Source of the DNA: Manduca sexta
Taxonomy: Eukaryota; Arthropoda; Insecta; Lepidoptera; Sphingidae
Direction of reading: 5' to 3'
Length of the DNA stretch: 64,000 nucleotides
Assembly (NCBI RefSeq): GCF_014839805.1
Contig: NC_051141.1
Span: forward strand, 9,866,777 to 9,930,776
The first letter of the stretch is position 1. Every line of letters starts with the position of its first letter. Shown here piece by piece: positions 1-13,332 of the stretch. The notes under the pieces are model-generated. The model saw only the letters and a list, made by a program, of their open reading frames with translations, was not told the origin of the DNA and searched no databases. The translations under genes were made by a program, and so were the position numbers.

Positions 1-439
1 GGGAAACGCTATACCATTGTGCAGCATACTCAAAGTTTCAGGTTTTCATACGCTTAAGTCAATAAATTATTATTAGTGTATGTGTGGAGTTTCAGTTAAA
101 ACGATTTCTACATATGTACATGCCGTTCAAGTCGGTATGAATTAATGTACATAAGAAGCATTAACGATCACGTACTGACAAAGTTAAGTATTTTATAATC
201 GTCGTACAGGGTGCAACACTGCCGGCGGATTCACAAAAATATAAATGAACCTCCATGTACAATTGTTTTTTTTTATTATTATAAGTAAATACAATTTTAC
301 GTTCTTATGTACTAGTACAATGCCCTACAAAACTACTTGCGCATTTAATTATTATGTTGCGAAATATAGCGCGATAAAATATTTGTTCATTGTTTGTGCA
401 ATTTTAATAAAAATCTACGTGCTTTGTGCACGAGTCTAA

Positions 440-540
440 TTGGGAATGGAACGGACTGCTGAGACGAAGGTCCGCTAGTTCATAACCCAACCTCTAACTT
501 TTCGAAGTTATACATATATTTTTACTTTTCTCAGTGTTTA
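440..540 (+). repeat. tRNA-derived SINE relic, head portion
   Basis: Bases from about 447 (GGAACGGACTGCTGAGACGA) through the decayed B-box region and the following CCTCTAACTTTTCGAAGTTAT resemble the head of the SINE found complete at 33342-33649 on the other strand. The B-box (GGTTCAAATCC in the complete copy) is decayed here to AGTTCATAACC. Only the 5' third is recognisable. The family assignment is inference from the shared words. Confidence 0.5.
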
Positions 541-1374
541 AGTAGACAAACGAATGAGCATCCCGCCTCATTGTAAGCGGCGCTCACTGCCCATTGACTT
601 TATAGTCAATTATGCAATACCGTGGCACAGCCAAACTGCTGATTAATAGGAGATGAGCACTCTTTTGAAGCCTCGTTTAAAAAAGGGCAAGTCATAGGAG
701 TCCTAAACTGGACATCACTGGAAATTTTAATACTGAAGATCTCAACACTATTATAGGTACTGAGAGTAACTCTTTCGAACTGTGGCGCCATAACGAATAG
801 ATCCTTCTAAGCAGTGAACGCACAAACTTGTGTTTTAGTGGGGTGTATTGAACGAGATTCTTTTAAAACCATACGGATGACCGGCCCAGAGAGCTTCAGA
901 CTACGGACGCTAGTTGTGACCGTCTTTCTTCAACTGTGCGCCGAGGGACATTCTGTTGGCCAATGTATCGCACATAATAGGTATTAACATGTTATTGTTA
1001 GCTATTTATGGAGGTGGAAAAAATGAGGATTTTGACTGTTCTTAAATACAGAATTTTATTGGCGATTTCGGTTTCGTTTCCAGTTCTACTATAAAATGTA
1101 TTCCTCCGTATTACGTAAGTACATGATTCGCTAAATTAAAATTATCATGACGGATCTCGGGATAACTCAATTGAGTGGCTCAAACATAGCGGCTTACCAA
1201 TTTGACGTTTTGCAGTAGTTAACGATAACAGCAAACCTAACCAGTTTGTGACATCTTTTGTCTCGTATAATGTAGATCTTTGTTGTTAGGTATATAATTT
1301 CTAATAAATTATAAATTTGCGCGGAGAATTTGACACTTTTTTTATAAATTTGAATTTGTTAAGCTTAAACATGT

Positions 1375-1500
1375 TAGAATTATCGTCTAGCGAGGGGTAA
1401 TCATCTCTCGTCCATTGATATTGTACTGGACCCCACTCCACTTACCGTCTGGTCCAGTGGGGTCACTTGCCCGTGCATGTAAAAACATCAATGTCACCGT
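1375..1500 (+). repeat. Interspersed repeat, copy A (GACCCCAC hairpin)
   Basis: This stretch carries TCATCTCTCGTCCATTGATA, then an imperfect hairpin GGACCCCACT...AGTGGGGTC, then TGCCCGTGCATGTAAAAA. The same order of words occurs inverted at 63225-63340. I read the two as copies of one unassigned interspersed repeat. No coding potential is visible. Confidence 0.45.
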
Positions 1501-3139
1501 AATAATCATCGTAGTTTTGCCGGCCTTGAGGCCGTATAAATAAGTTATTTTCTACTCTAAGCCGTTACAGTCTGGAAATCAAATATAAATATCGAGATCC
1601 TTTATCATTTCCGGTATCTGTTAGTTCACTGATAAAGTGGTTCCAGCGATATCTTAGAAATATAGAAACGACACTTTTTTATTTCCTGATTAGTCTCTAC
1701 TAATACCTTCCTAAGTACTGTTTTTTTTTTACCTACATGAATAAAAAATCTGTCACTTCGCAATTTAAGACTACGCTATTTTTTATTTATTTTTTATTGC
1801 CTAGGTATTTAATATACGCGAGATGTCCAAAATAATTTTATAAAAATAGAATGTAATTTTTATAACTCTGTGCTATGTTGGATCAATTGATTAATTGGCC
1901 TATGCTCAAAATGTGTGCACCAATCACTACTCTTCACACGACGTATGTACTACTGTAACGACGACGACGATTTTTTTATCTGTCCACATTACACGATGAA
2001 TACGCGCTGCCGCACATGCCGTGCCGGTCCCACTTTGATATAAGTTATTACAGAAATATTTCGACTTACTCATCTCAAATGCTGACGCAATTATTGCATG
2101 TTTACGATCGTAATAAATAGATATGTATGTATATGTATCATGCACTGACTGCATATTAACGCCTTGATAAGGGGGTTTAACGACCTGATGCATCTTGTAA
2201 TATGATGTAACCGGATTTATCGGTAACGACATTTTTTGGATTGTCGTCAATTTATAGATTTAACAAGTCTATGAAGCCGCTTCCTTATTATATTTCATAG
2301 TTATTAATATATTTTTATCCATAAGATCCAAGGCACTAGAAAGAGACTGATGAATTAAAAAAAGAAAATGTTGAGAAGAAATATACCTAAGAACTATAGT
2401 CACACTTACTAGGATAGCCAGTTTTAGAACATATGTCAAATGAACATGAAATAAAATTATTTTATGCTATGAGCATAAAGCATTATAAGACTATTTGGAA
2501 ATAAGCCAGTAGGTAGTTAGTTGAAGCTAACTTAATTTCTAGAGTAATCATTAACCAGATTAATAATAAATCCACAATAAGATACTTGGAAAATAAAAAA
2601 TAAGTATCAAATTAAACATAATTAATTTACCTAAATCTGTTAAGCAGAAAGTTGAAAACCTACAATATTGCATGATTTTGGTAGGAACTTGGGAAAGTTT
2701 ATTCGTCTGTCTGTGCGGCATGACTATGTCCCGCGATTTCATAGCTCAGAGCCAAACTCTGTAGCGGTTTTGCAATTGCAGCAGAAAGCTTATTTTTTTA
2801 AGATTTATCTTTTCCAAAATAAATCCGCATATAAATTATTGATGATTTAGATATAATGATTTATTTAAAAGGACAAAATGCAGAGCCATTATCACAAGGC
2901 ACCTTTTACAATATATTAAAACTGATTGTAGTTAATTAATAGCACATACCCAAACACGAAATGTGATACTTAAGTGTTTAAAGTAAACTAATCACAATAT
3001 TACACTTGTCACTTAGGCACGCAGCTCAGAAACTAGGTACATACGTAATGCAATACTGATTATGAAAATTAATAAGCTTCCGTTATTGCGCTCGCCACAC
3101 ATACATAAGCAACATAAACAAATTAGGTTACCGTGAAAT

Positions 3140-3510
3140 ATATGGTGTGGCTGTGCTCCTAACCGGGACCGCGTTGCGATATATCAATGAAGGACATACT
3201 GTAACGGTGCAGGTGCTAGTTTTTATAGTAAAGATCCACCTGCATCGAATACGAATCAACGGCTTTGAAACGTAGCATTAAGCAACTCAAAGTAAACTTC
3301 CATCGTGCAACTCTAGCAGTGGAGGGCTGTCCACTGTCGCCTTCCGAGCTCGACCCGCATTCCACCACCAAATACGTCGCGCCAAACAACGCTCCCGGTT
3401 GGAATAATAAACGCTTTGTAGTCGATCGCCTTGCGGACCGAGCGAAATTGATCACATATAAAGATAACACTTATTCGGTACAATACCGAACTGTTTCCTA
3501 ATCATGTGTG
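3140..3510. other. GC-richer island with open frames on both strands, unassigned
   Basis: Composition changes here to near-balanced GC inside very AT-rich sequence, and overlapping frames stay open on both strands (minus 3216-3470, plus 3265-3501). I do not recognise either translation. It could be an old LINE fragment or a chance open frame caused by the higher GC. It has no convincing splice pair with the fax exon. It is listed only because the composition stands out. Confidence 0.25.
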
Positions 3511-4239
3511 CCTAATATGCCGATTAATACCGTTTGCATAGTGTGGCCCTTTTTGATAGGAAACTAATCTATAATCAGTGATTAAGCTAAGAAATGTTTT
3601 ATTTCTTGAACTTCCAAATTATTTGTGGTAAGGAAAAAAGGATACAAGTCACTAACAATTTAAAACAATAACTATTACCAACGTTTAATAAAGGGAAAAT
3701 GATAATTTTATTCTGACTAAACATGGCTTAAATTAATCGAAATAATTATTATAATCATAATCAAACCCACATAACTCGATCATACTATAACTGTGCTATG
3801 ATGTATCAGATACGAAAAAAAACACAACTTGGGCTACTAAGTCCGGTAGAACGTATTAACAGTTACGAATGTCATTTCGTGACGGGCGCACCAGTTAGAC
3901 ATCGTCACATGCCATGCACGGAGCGTAACAGCACTGGTAAAATATATTCGTCGATAATAGTTGTTGTGCATGGGACGAGACCATGTTGTTCGGTAACGGA
4001 GAGCAGGAGCCAGACAAATTCCTAATACGGTCATTACATTTGACTGCCTCGGTGACGCAACTGTAATGCGAGAGCAGTATGAATACGACTACCGCATTAA
4101 GGACCTCAACTCGGTAGTCGTTCTACCTACTACTACTACCTCATCTTGAGGTCCTAAATTCGAAAGTCGGTTCGGGCCAAAAATAATTGTTACTGGGTTT
4201 TATCATTTTAAAATTGCTCAGGTGCAGCTCAGTCAGGAC

Positions 4240-4462
4240 GTTTCCGGTTTGATACCTCCGTGCTTTGGAAGGCACGTAAAGCCGTTGGTCCAGCGCGTGA
4301 TAGAGGTCAGGCGCTGGAAGAGAGAGCTCCGGTCATGTGGGATTGCCGTCTCGCGGGACTAAAAAAGTGAAGGAACAAAGAGTTCACTATAATAGCTCAT
4401 GCATACCTGGCTGATCTTCATTGATGGCCGCCGAGGCCAAAATTCCGATAGGATGGAATTCA
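4240..4462 (+). repeat. Lepidopteran interspersed repeat (LINE/SINE tail type)
   Basis: The words TCCGTGCTTTGGAAGGCACG, AAAGCCGTTGGTCC, TCATGTGGGATTGCCGTCTC and GGCTGATC...GGCCGCCGAGGCCAA occur in the order I associate with a very common repeat of butterfly and moth genomes. I believe it is the tail of a non-LTR element, but I cannot confirm the subfamily without a repeat library. It ends next to the branched inverted repeat at 4474-4550. Confidence 0.5.
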
Positions 4463-4473
4463 AGTACGGTAAT

Positions 4474-4550
4474 AGTATGAAAAAGTAGTATAAGGTACAC
4501 CTTATACTACTAGTCTCGCGCACTACAGTACGCGAGACTTTTTCGTATGA
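4474..4550. repeat. Compound inverted repeat able to form a three-way junction
   Basis: Three stems are visible. Hairpin A has 13-bp perfect arms (4484-4496 with 4499-4511, AGTAGTATAAGGT) and a 2-base spacer. Hairpin B has 9-bp perfect arms (4512-4520 with 4531-4539, AGTCTCGCG). An outer stem TATGAAAA / TTTTCGTA (about 4476-4483 with 4540-4547, one G.T pair) encloses both. No reading frame or tRNA signature is present. It may be the core of a small MITE. Confidence 0.6.
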
Positions 4551-5996
4551 TTAACGTCTTAACTTGAATGACAATTAAACATATTGATATGTAAGCTACA
4601 ACTTCATCGCTTACTTAGATAATTATGCTCCAGTCTAGTACAACGTTAAAACGCAGAAAACTTGCTGGCGACTAGAATTTCGGGGCCCAATTACGATAAG
4701 ACGTACCAACTGTCAGTTTCGATTCATTTGCATTTGATGCTCTCGCCATAGACATAACTAATTAGGTCCTTACATTCTTCGTTTAGCTGAGTCATAGCTG
4801 TTTTGTTCATTACTGTGCATTCGCCGGATATTCGCAATTGTCCTTGTTGTTAATGAGGGAGCGTAGTTTTTTTACAAATCAGAGTGCTGTGTTGATGCGT
4901 ATTGGGTTAATTAAGTGAGATGTTTATAAGAGTTTTAAGTTAAATTATCCTTAATTTGAATTTCGAACTAGACGCAAATAGACTAAGTAAATTAGAACAC
5001 AGGAAGTAAATGTAAAGTGCAAAATTTAAAGACTGTTAAAATTATACAATATTTTAAGACGCTTATAAAATTATATGCTGATAAATGTACGAAAACATAA
5101 CTGAGAAATTGAAAAGATGACTCATTTTTTCTTTCAACGCGCTTTCCTGGAAATTTGGTGTTTTACAGATAATTATACTTCTTATTTTGCACACATCGAT
5201 CATCTTTCAAGGAGTATCAGAATGGATATTATAACCAGTATAAATGTTTTTAGATAAGATTATATTCTATACATTGTATACCTACCTCCTCACTAGAAAA
5301 GAACGCGACGGCTTGACACTTCTACCGGGCATAATTAATCGCCATATAAATTTATTCGAAGACACCAACACCTGAAGTCACGACCACGCTGACAAAAGTG
5401 ATACAGTCAAAGAAGAAGAAGAAAATTAATTCGTGTACCAATATTTTAGGATAAAATACTTATTCATGGCCCATGGATATAATAAATGTATCACAAAAGA
5501 CTGCCCAGGATTTTTAAAAATGTGTACCACCAAATCCCGACGTAAACTATTGAAATATAACTCTACATAAAATATACAATTGATTCAAATAGGCTCCCTA
5601 AGATAAAACTGATGGTCAAGCTTATACATAGACTTGTAGTTAGTGTGACTTTATACTGCGGCTTGTGAAACACAAACATAATCATTTTTACGTGGTCCTA
5701 CATAATATCTTTTAATATATTATGAATATTCTTGTTACTTTTACTACAAATAAGGTACACTATTCAATATTGCGCTATTCGGATCTTGAATAAACATTGA
5801 AACGGGAAAGCTATTAAGGAAAATAATGCGACTCATAAATACTTATATGACACTGCATTTGTTCCAGTTGCATTATATTATTATTATATGTTATCCCCTT
5901 TTCTGCCAAAGGATAAGTTTTTGTCACTTACTCCCCAGATACGAATAATTCGAGTAAGAAAGAGACAAAACTTGATAGATAGTGGTAACGGCATAA

Positions 5997-7448
5997 TCTA
6001 TATATATAAAACAAAGACGGGTTCGTTACAACACTTATAACTCGAGATCTGCTGAACCAATTTTCATGGTTATTGATTCGTTGGATTTGTCTCCGCCCCG
6101 AATAGCAGAATACACCTTAAAAACAATGAAAACTCGATATGTGTAATAATACTTAATCATTTCAATAAATGCTCATTTTTGTTTAGTACATGTCAAACAT
6201 GTTGTCCAATCCTGTCAAATACTGTACAACTATTCATGTGTGCGTTCAGAAATTTATTTCCATCTTGAATAGAAGTGTATTGACAAATAGAGAAAAATCT
6301 AAAATAGCTCGGAATAATACCTAAGATTTATTCTACAGGTTAACAAAAGTGTAAATGTCTTTTTATAGGTTGTCTATGATTTTTCTTGACAAGCTATTGT
6401 CTATGTCTCGAAAGTTCAGGCACTGTTATTATTTATAATTCTCTTTGGTTATTATATTTGGTGATTTTATGTGGTTTTGTGCGAATGCATATTTAGTATT
6501 ACTATTAAAAACAATGCCGCGTCCTAGAAGATCTAATCTTTCCCAGCGGAGCCGTAATGCAATTAGGCAACGGAATATCGCGAGTCAATTATCTGATGAA
6601 GAACGAGAAATTGCACGAGAAGAGCGCCGCGTTAGTATGGAGCAAAGAAGGGCCTTAATTCGTGCTTCTCAAACACAAGAGCAAAGAGAGGCAGCCCGTG
6701 AAACGGCTAGGTTAGAAACGAGAAATCGAGCTTATCGTTCAGATGAACAGAGGAATAATCTTCAAAGTGCAAGAAGAAATGGTTCAAGTATTGATTTGAA
6801 TCGAGCAGTGTTTCTATATGATTGCACCATCGACTACAGCTTGCATCGTTTAGTTTGCATTGGTCCAATGGACGTTGTTTGCCAGCATTGTGGCGCATTG
6901 AAGTTTGCTGGTGAAACGCCTGGTTTGTGCTGCCTTAGTGGTAAAGTGAAATTGCCATTATTGGTCCCGCCACCAGAGCCATTGTGTTCCCTGCTTTATG
7001 GCGAAACACTAGAATCACGACATTTTCCAGCGAACACTCCAAAATACAATGTCTGTTTCCAAATGACTTCATTTGGGCCGGAAATTATCGAAGAACACGG
7101 ATATAATCCGACATTTAAGGTAATTTACGTTAAAAACTTTATTTTCTATGATTGTAAAAAAAATCTGGAATGTAGTTTGTTAGATTTCTGTATTTGTCTC
7201 TAAAATAAAAATGGCATGTTATTATTTGAAAATAAAAGTGTTTGTAAATCTAACTATAACTATGGCTTTGACTTTTACAGAATCAAGGCCATCATCATCG
7301 GTTCTTCATTCATCATAATAAAATACTTTTATATTTCTATTATTTTGTATCATTGTATTACGTTCATCAAAGCCTAAATTAGTTTAGCTAAAAGGTAACA
7401 CGACACTTATTGACTGTTAGGCGGTACGAAGTTCGCCGGGTCAGCTAG
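5997..7448 (+). mobile_element. Helitron, internally deleted, with Rep/Hel remnant
   Basis: The 5' end starts TCTATATATATAAAAC after an A. The 3' end is a short hairpin region (GGCGGTACGAAGTTCGCC) followed by GGGTCAGCTAG and a host T. This A|TC...CTAG|T arrangement is the Helitron signature. Helitrons are rolling-circle DNA transposons that insert between A and T without target duplication. At 1452 bp it is far shorter than an autonomous copy, and only the N-terminal coding part remains. It lies inside the presumed first intron of fax. Confidence 0.85.
6514..7203 (+). pseudogene. Helitron Rep/helicase-like protein, N-terminal remnant
   Basis: The frame from the ATG at 6514 encodes a basic, coiled-coil-like region (MPRPRRSNLSQRSRNAIRQ onwards, rich in R, E, Q). 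A zinc-binding-like block (CQHCGALKFAGETPGLCC) follows, then SGKVKLPLLVPPPEPL and YNVCFQMTSFG. These match the region preceding the Rep domain of insect Helitron proteins. The Rep (HUH) and SF1 helicase domains are absent, so the product cannot transpose. Recognisable homology stops after NPTFK at 7119, exactly where GTAATT begins, and a good acceptor (ACTTTTACAG) ends at 7280, so the parent gene may have had an intron here. An upstream in-frame Met at 6445 is less likely as the start because homology begins at MPRPRR. Confidence 0.8.
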
Positions 7449-10400
7449 TTGTATATACAAACACAAACCTGAAAATTCCAGATACCGGCATATATTTGTA
7501 CTTACATAAAATGTACAATAATATAATTGCTTAAAATTTAAACATGCATTAATATAATTTGGTGTAGAAACGCTGAACAGTGAACATGAACTTACACATG
7601 ACAACCATGCAAGTGTAATATCCGTATAAACGATACTCGTTCAAGTAGGCACAAGATAGAGTAGATAAGACGCGGCGCGGCGTGGCCCGAGTTGAGAATG
7701 ACCACGACGGTCGTCGACCTCTTAAGTTCCACTAGAAAGCAATTTAATAAATAGTGGCTCCCAGCAGCTCACAATCATTAATTTTCAAGATAGTTGTTAT
7801 ACATTTAAGTATCTCATGTAGGCAATGTCAGTTGTTTATGTGCGCTCCACTTTTCAGGCTGACTTTATTATTAACGTAAACATAATGATATTATGGTTGA
7901 TTATTGTGTTAGAATATCATAAGAAAATATTTTCGAAGCACGCCTTGTTGTGGATGACAGAATAAGGTAATTACGTTAAAAATAATAATATTTATGATTT
8001 TAACCGTAATACTTGGCAGTCTAAAACGTTACCGAATATGATTAAATTATGCATACCAATGCACTGCACCCAGTTCAGTATTCGAATAGGCGTAACATCT
8101 GGAATATTTCTTTGAACTTCTTTCTAAAGCTTCACAAAAAAAAGGGACAAAAAGTATCAGACATGCGGTGAAACAGGGTCCCCGCTTAGGTACAATAACA
8201 TGTTAACTCCATTAACTTTTAAATGTTAAGCGGTTTACTAACTTAAAGCAAAATTTAAATTATATTCTGTAACAAAAGCATATATTACTAGGAATTATGT
8301 ATAATGTAAACATAACGGTTCTCATATGAAAGATTTAGAAATTACCGCCTGCTATTTTTCTTATTTGCAATATCGACATGCCTCCGCTCGGGAGCTAAGA
8401 GTCAGGACAAATAACGTAGATACAAGCTATTGCCACTTACATTGTACCTTATTTGCATTGTCTTTGCAAGTTCGTTTGTTATCACTGACAATACCTATAT
8501 ACGACATGTCTCGTCTCGTCATTTGGTTTAATACGAAAATGACGAAGTTAAGTATTTAATGTTAAACATTAACTCATAGGTATCTTAATCAATGAATACA
8601 TATTATTTCCTACAACATAATATTCAGCATGGTATATAATTACTCAAATTTGGAGCGGATTTTGATTTAAGTCGTACAATGCTTTAAATGATTAATATAC
8701 AAAAGAAGCTAAAGTAGATTTTGTTTTTATTAATTCCTGATGTTGAATTAATTAAAATATTTTCATAAATAACATCGTCCGTAATGACACTGACGATTTA
8801 TGTTTTAAACTTATTGACCGGGTTATATGCGCGAGCACTCTCACATGTGCAGCGTTCTATTGTATATCACGTTGTAGATTTATGTTCAGCATTCGGAGTA
8901 AATTCATTAAGGATTTTTTTTCGATAAACATTATTTTAATAATGGCTGAAATGACTGGTGGGCCCTAAAGTGATATTGTGAACAAGACGGATTAATGACA
9001 AAACGAATGGGCGAGTTGGTCTGGTCTACCCACTAAACGTTATATTTATTACTTAAACTTAACTAAACACAAATACTTCAGAGGTAACATACCAGTGTCC
9101 AATCATAAAAAAAAATGGGACAGCTATGTAGAGACTAAGTGTGCCAACCAGTACACGATTTGTCTAAGGAAGAAAACATAAACGATGAAATAGTCTTACA
9201 AATTGCCAAGGTGTGATAAAGGTTGCTAAAAAGAGTTAAGTTCTAGCCATATATAACAAATCCATTTATTTAAATACAAGGTATTTTTTAGGTAAGATTA
9301 TATAAACAATTTAATAACTATATGTCATGAAATAGGGTATTCTGGCTGTTGCAAATATTTGCTAGATGAATCGACCTGCTTTAGTTTGATATTCTATCGT
9401 ATTACGCCAATGGTTACGCCGCGTATAAATTTTTTTTTACAAATCGATATTTTCATATTTTTTTTAAATGCTAAGAAGAATAGCTTTATTAGGATCACAG
9501 TGAATGCTAAAGGCACAAGTATAGTAACTAGGTGTATGAACAAGGTTAATACGAAAGGGCAATGTCCGCGGCCGGATATCGCTCGTCCTACACCCTCCTA
9601 TGGTTGGCTAGTGCGACTGCACATGGCTTATTATTACTGTTATGAACATCCAATTGACAATAGCTTTTATTCATCTACCCAGTTGTGGCGTACTCTTATT
9701 AAAGAATAATTAACATAACAAGTCCAACCGCAGTATACTACAGTTAAATGCCAATATTATAAACATTGTTGTTTTGATATTCTATTAATATCATAATCCT
9801 TATTTATGAAAACAATTACTGTTATATGACTACTTTATAACTCTTTTCCTTTAATACTTACAGTTTAAATTTATATCATGCGAGTTCATACCTACTTGCA
9901 AGCTGCTCTCTTTAGCAATACATACGTTCATCTTTAACGTCATATTGCCCGCATTTTTTTAGACGGAAAATACATGTATTGCACTATTTACAAAAAAGCA
10001 AAAAATAACGAGCCTGTTAGTACCTTAGTTGTTCTTTTATAGATCTTAAACTTAGCTGATAGACGAACTGATTTTTGCAATATTGGAACCTATCGCCCAC
10101 GATCTAAATGTAATGAGCTTAAAGCGGAATATATTTGAAAAAAATGCAAAAATCCATGTCATTTCAGAGGCAAATTCCCAGATAAACGCGTAAAATGACA
10201 TCTGAAATCATAATCTACACTAAAATCCGTCAATCATGCAATTGATCTGACCTTAATAGAGTACTTGAACGGGGTAAACTTACTTTTTTTATAATATGGT
10301 GTCGAATATATTATTTCGCTTAGCTCTGTGGGACACTAAGTTTTTTAACATACCAATTTAATTTTTTATTTCTTATTACTCCCAAATCAGACTTGTCTCG

Positions 10401-12668
10401 AAGACTCAACAAGGAAGTCTCGAAAGCAAGAAAGTGGATCATGGAGTAAGTAGTATAAAGCACCCTTCACGCTAAATGCGCAAATACTGTTCCTTCTTAG
10501 TTGGCTTGGAGTATTGAATGATGGCAAATGTCACTGGTTCGAGGTTATTCATTATATTATCACATTCCGAGTATAAAACTATAGAATCATATGTACATGT
10601 TCTGCGACGCCTCATAATTGATGCAGGCGACTCCTGTTTTCGATATGTTCGTAGGTATCTTGACGCCGATATACACAAATAACTAACCTTTTATAGTGCT
10701 GCATTGTCTATATATGTTTTCACAAAGTACAGCATGTTTAAAATACATAATGAGCTAAGCCCTTTATGGCGCAGTCAAATCGTCCAAGAATAAACTAGCC
10801 CTCAGATTAAATGTGTAACCTTTGTTCAAGGATAAAAACAGACAATGCCAAATCGGATATACTGATCCAATGTATAAATTATTGCACAGATCTTAATTTA
10901 TAATACAGCCTATATTTAATATCCGTAATTAGAATTCATGTGATATATTACCAAAAAATAATTTATTTATTGACCTAAGTATAATTTCCACAACTTCCAA
11001 ATAAGGAAATGTCAGATTTTAAGCGTATAATAATTATATTTTATTGATAACGATTTAACATATCAATATAACCTATTCGCCAAACACGAAGACACTGGGG
11101 GTGGACTTTTTTCAATTATTTGGGTAACTATTTATTTGCAACTTGTAAAATTTGCCATTAAATCCGTAAAGTGTCATAACTGTCACTCACAATACTCAAT
11201 GAGAGGATGCGCACCGCACCCACAATGATTCGGGCATCCTTTAGCTCACTCTAGTTAACTTCGGTGTTACGAATATTGGCATGACTATGGATATGAAAAG
11301 TTGTATTACGTATTGATTCGTGTTGACCGAAACATCAAACAATGTTTTTAATATCCATGCAAAATGCAGAACCGAAAACCCCCGTCTATATCTTACACGA
11401 AAGCAGGCAAGGAATATCAATATTCTCATTTAAGGTTCGTTTTATAACAGCTCCAATATTAGAATTGAAAAAAGTAACTCATTTTGAATTGCTTAGCTTT
11501 AATCACAACTGACTTACATATCAATATTTAGGCCAGCAACCACTTTTCGATTTTAAGAGCAACTAGCCGAAAAACAGGTGGCGTAACCCTTATAATTTAA
11601 ATATTAAACGCACATTCGGTATCGATTGTGAACTATAAATTGACTCTTAAATAATATGTTTTAACTTTGGTGTGACATTTCAGCAGTATTAGAATGGTTG
11701 AGCGTTTAGCGATCAGTAATCCTGTCTGCTAGTTAGTTTATTCTTTCTATAAAATTATATAAATAGACAAATCTAATAGATAATTAAAAAAAAATGTTTT
11801 TACCCGGCAAATAAGTGCTTATGGGTTAAAACTGGCTAAAAATCCAATAACCCGGGTTCCAACCCAATTCAGAAGAAAGGTTTTTATTTCGCATTACCCA
11901 TTTCTCTATATGCAGCTACCCGTTAGCGAGCATTTCAGGACAAATATATCAACCTGAGAATTATATAATATTGTAAAAAATATGGTAGTCTCCGTAAGCG
12001 CTTTTACAGGAAAGAAAAACAATACCTTCCCAAAAATAACGAGCATTCATCATCATGGATGCTCTTTATTTTGCCCCACTGCCCAACAGTAGTGGGGCAT
12101 ATAATTATTACACGATGAATATAATAATATAAGAATTAGTGTATGTAGTAAAAATTACTTATTAACTCTCCAGAAGAACAACAGTTGCCAAATTTCCGTT
12201 AAAAATTCCAAAGTTTGAAACTTCCAGATTCCATTGCATCTGGCGTTGTCAGCGTAGGCTTAGAAATCTATTGTCATAATAAGCATTATACAATAATAGC
12301 TATGTTTTTATCGGCTAGACGCTTCGACCGACCGCGCGCCGCCGCGTGTGCCCAACCCCATCCCCGTGCTTACCACACCACCACACCACCTCCTGACGGT
12401 TGGTCTGTATATTATACGGATACGCCATCGCTATATACGTACCTTTCAACTACATATATATTGCATTTTGGTTAAATTGTATTAAAATCCCTCTTTATGA
12501 ATAATTTAAAAATAATAATTTCTTATTTTTTTGCTTCGCAATACTATAATTAATATAAGGAATACTTACACTTAATTTTAATAGTTGTTCTAGAAACAAT
12601 AAGATTACTCTGTGGCTACTCCCAGACCCCAATACAAATCGTCAGTGGGTCGTGATACGGGAGCTCCA

Positions 12669-12706
12669 AACCGCTGAGCAGTAGGTACGCACCTACTGGG
12701 GCGGTT
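12669..12706. repeat. Strong nested hairpin within an interspersed repeat
   Basis: Outer arms AACCGC / GCGGTT enclose perfect inner arms CAGTAGGT / ACCTACTG around ACGC. The surrounding GGGAGCTCC...TTCCCTACTCCAACCAATAA resembles a common lepidopteran repeat, from memory. It sits in the presumed fax intron and has no frame. Confidence 0.45.
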
Positions 12707-13332
12707 CCCTACTCCAACCAATAAACTTATTGAAACGCTGCGATTTAAAATTTTTGCACTCTTATAAAATAATCTTCATCATTAAGTGTAACTAAGAATG
12801 CATTACATATTATGTATTTATTAGTTTATGCAATGAAAACATTTCAACTCTGGCAGTAGATATATAAAAAATATGTGTTCCAACCTGATACAAGTTACCC
12901 TAAAATTTACAAACATGGACAGGCATTGCAAAAATCGATGTACTACAATGAAGGAATGTGCCAATTCCAGTTATTGTTCCTTATATTATCTACCTGAACT
13001 AAGTACTTAACGTAAAAAAAAACAATAAATGAGCTTTAAACATTTCACGTGTTAATTAATTTATAAGTGCTACTATGCTTATACTGAAGTTAAAATCAAG
13101 TAAACATAGGTTTATACAAAACTATAGACAGATACAAGAAAAAAAACTATTAGTTTTTTTAAAGATATCAGAACTGCTTTCGCAAAGCACAATTCGCAAA
13201 GAAGCTTTTAATTATCTACAGAATCCCACTCATACATCAAGCGCAGCTTTTGTTTCAATAAATAAAACACAAGTTTCACTGAAATAATAATTAAAAGAAA
13301 CATAATAATTATAAGGTGTTAAGTTTACTTAC

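Larger units (their letters stand above)
1..13332 (-). other. Presumed fax first intron, non-coding
   Basis: The fax exon ends in a consensus donor (GTAAGTAAAC) at 13332. Nothing further left on the minus strand encodes the next conserved segment expected for the family (the glutathione-S-transferase-like fold after ...RLAGIKYE). The intron therefore appears to run off the left edge, at least 13.3 kb. Apart from the transposons and repeats listed separately I see only AT-rich DNA with scattered short frames. A GC-rich patch at about 12310-12420 could be an alternative regulatory region. Confidence 0.6.

Noticed and set aside
6445..6513. Helitron protein starting at 6445
   Set aside because: The extra 23 residues precede the conserved MPRPRR start and look like translated AT-rich leader.
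12215..12475. Protein-coding gene in the GC-rich patch with PHPRAYHTTTPPP
   Set aside because: Low-complexity, no similarity recognised and no splice partner; better treated as possible regulatory DNA.
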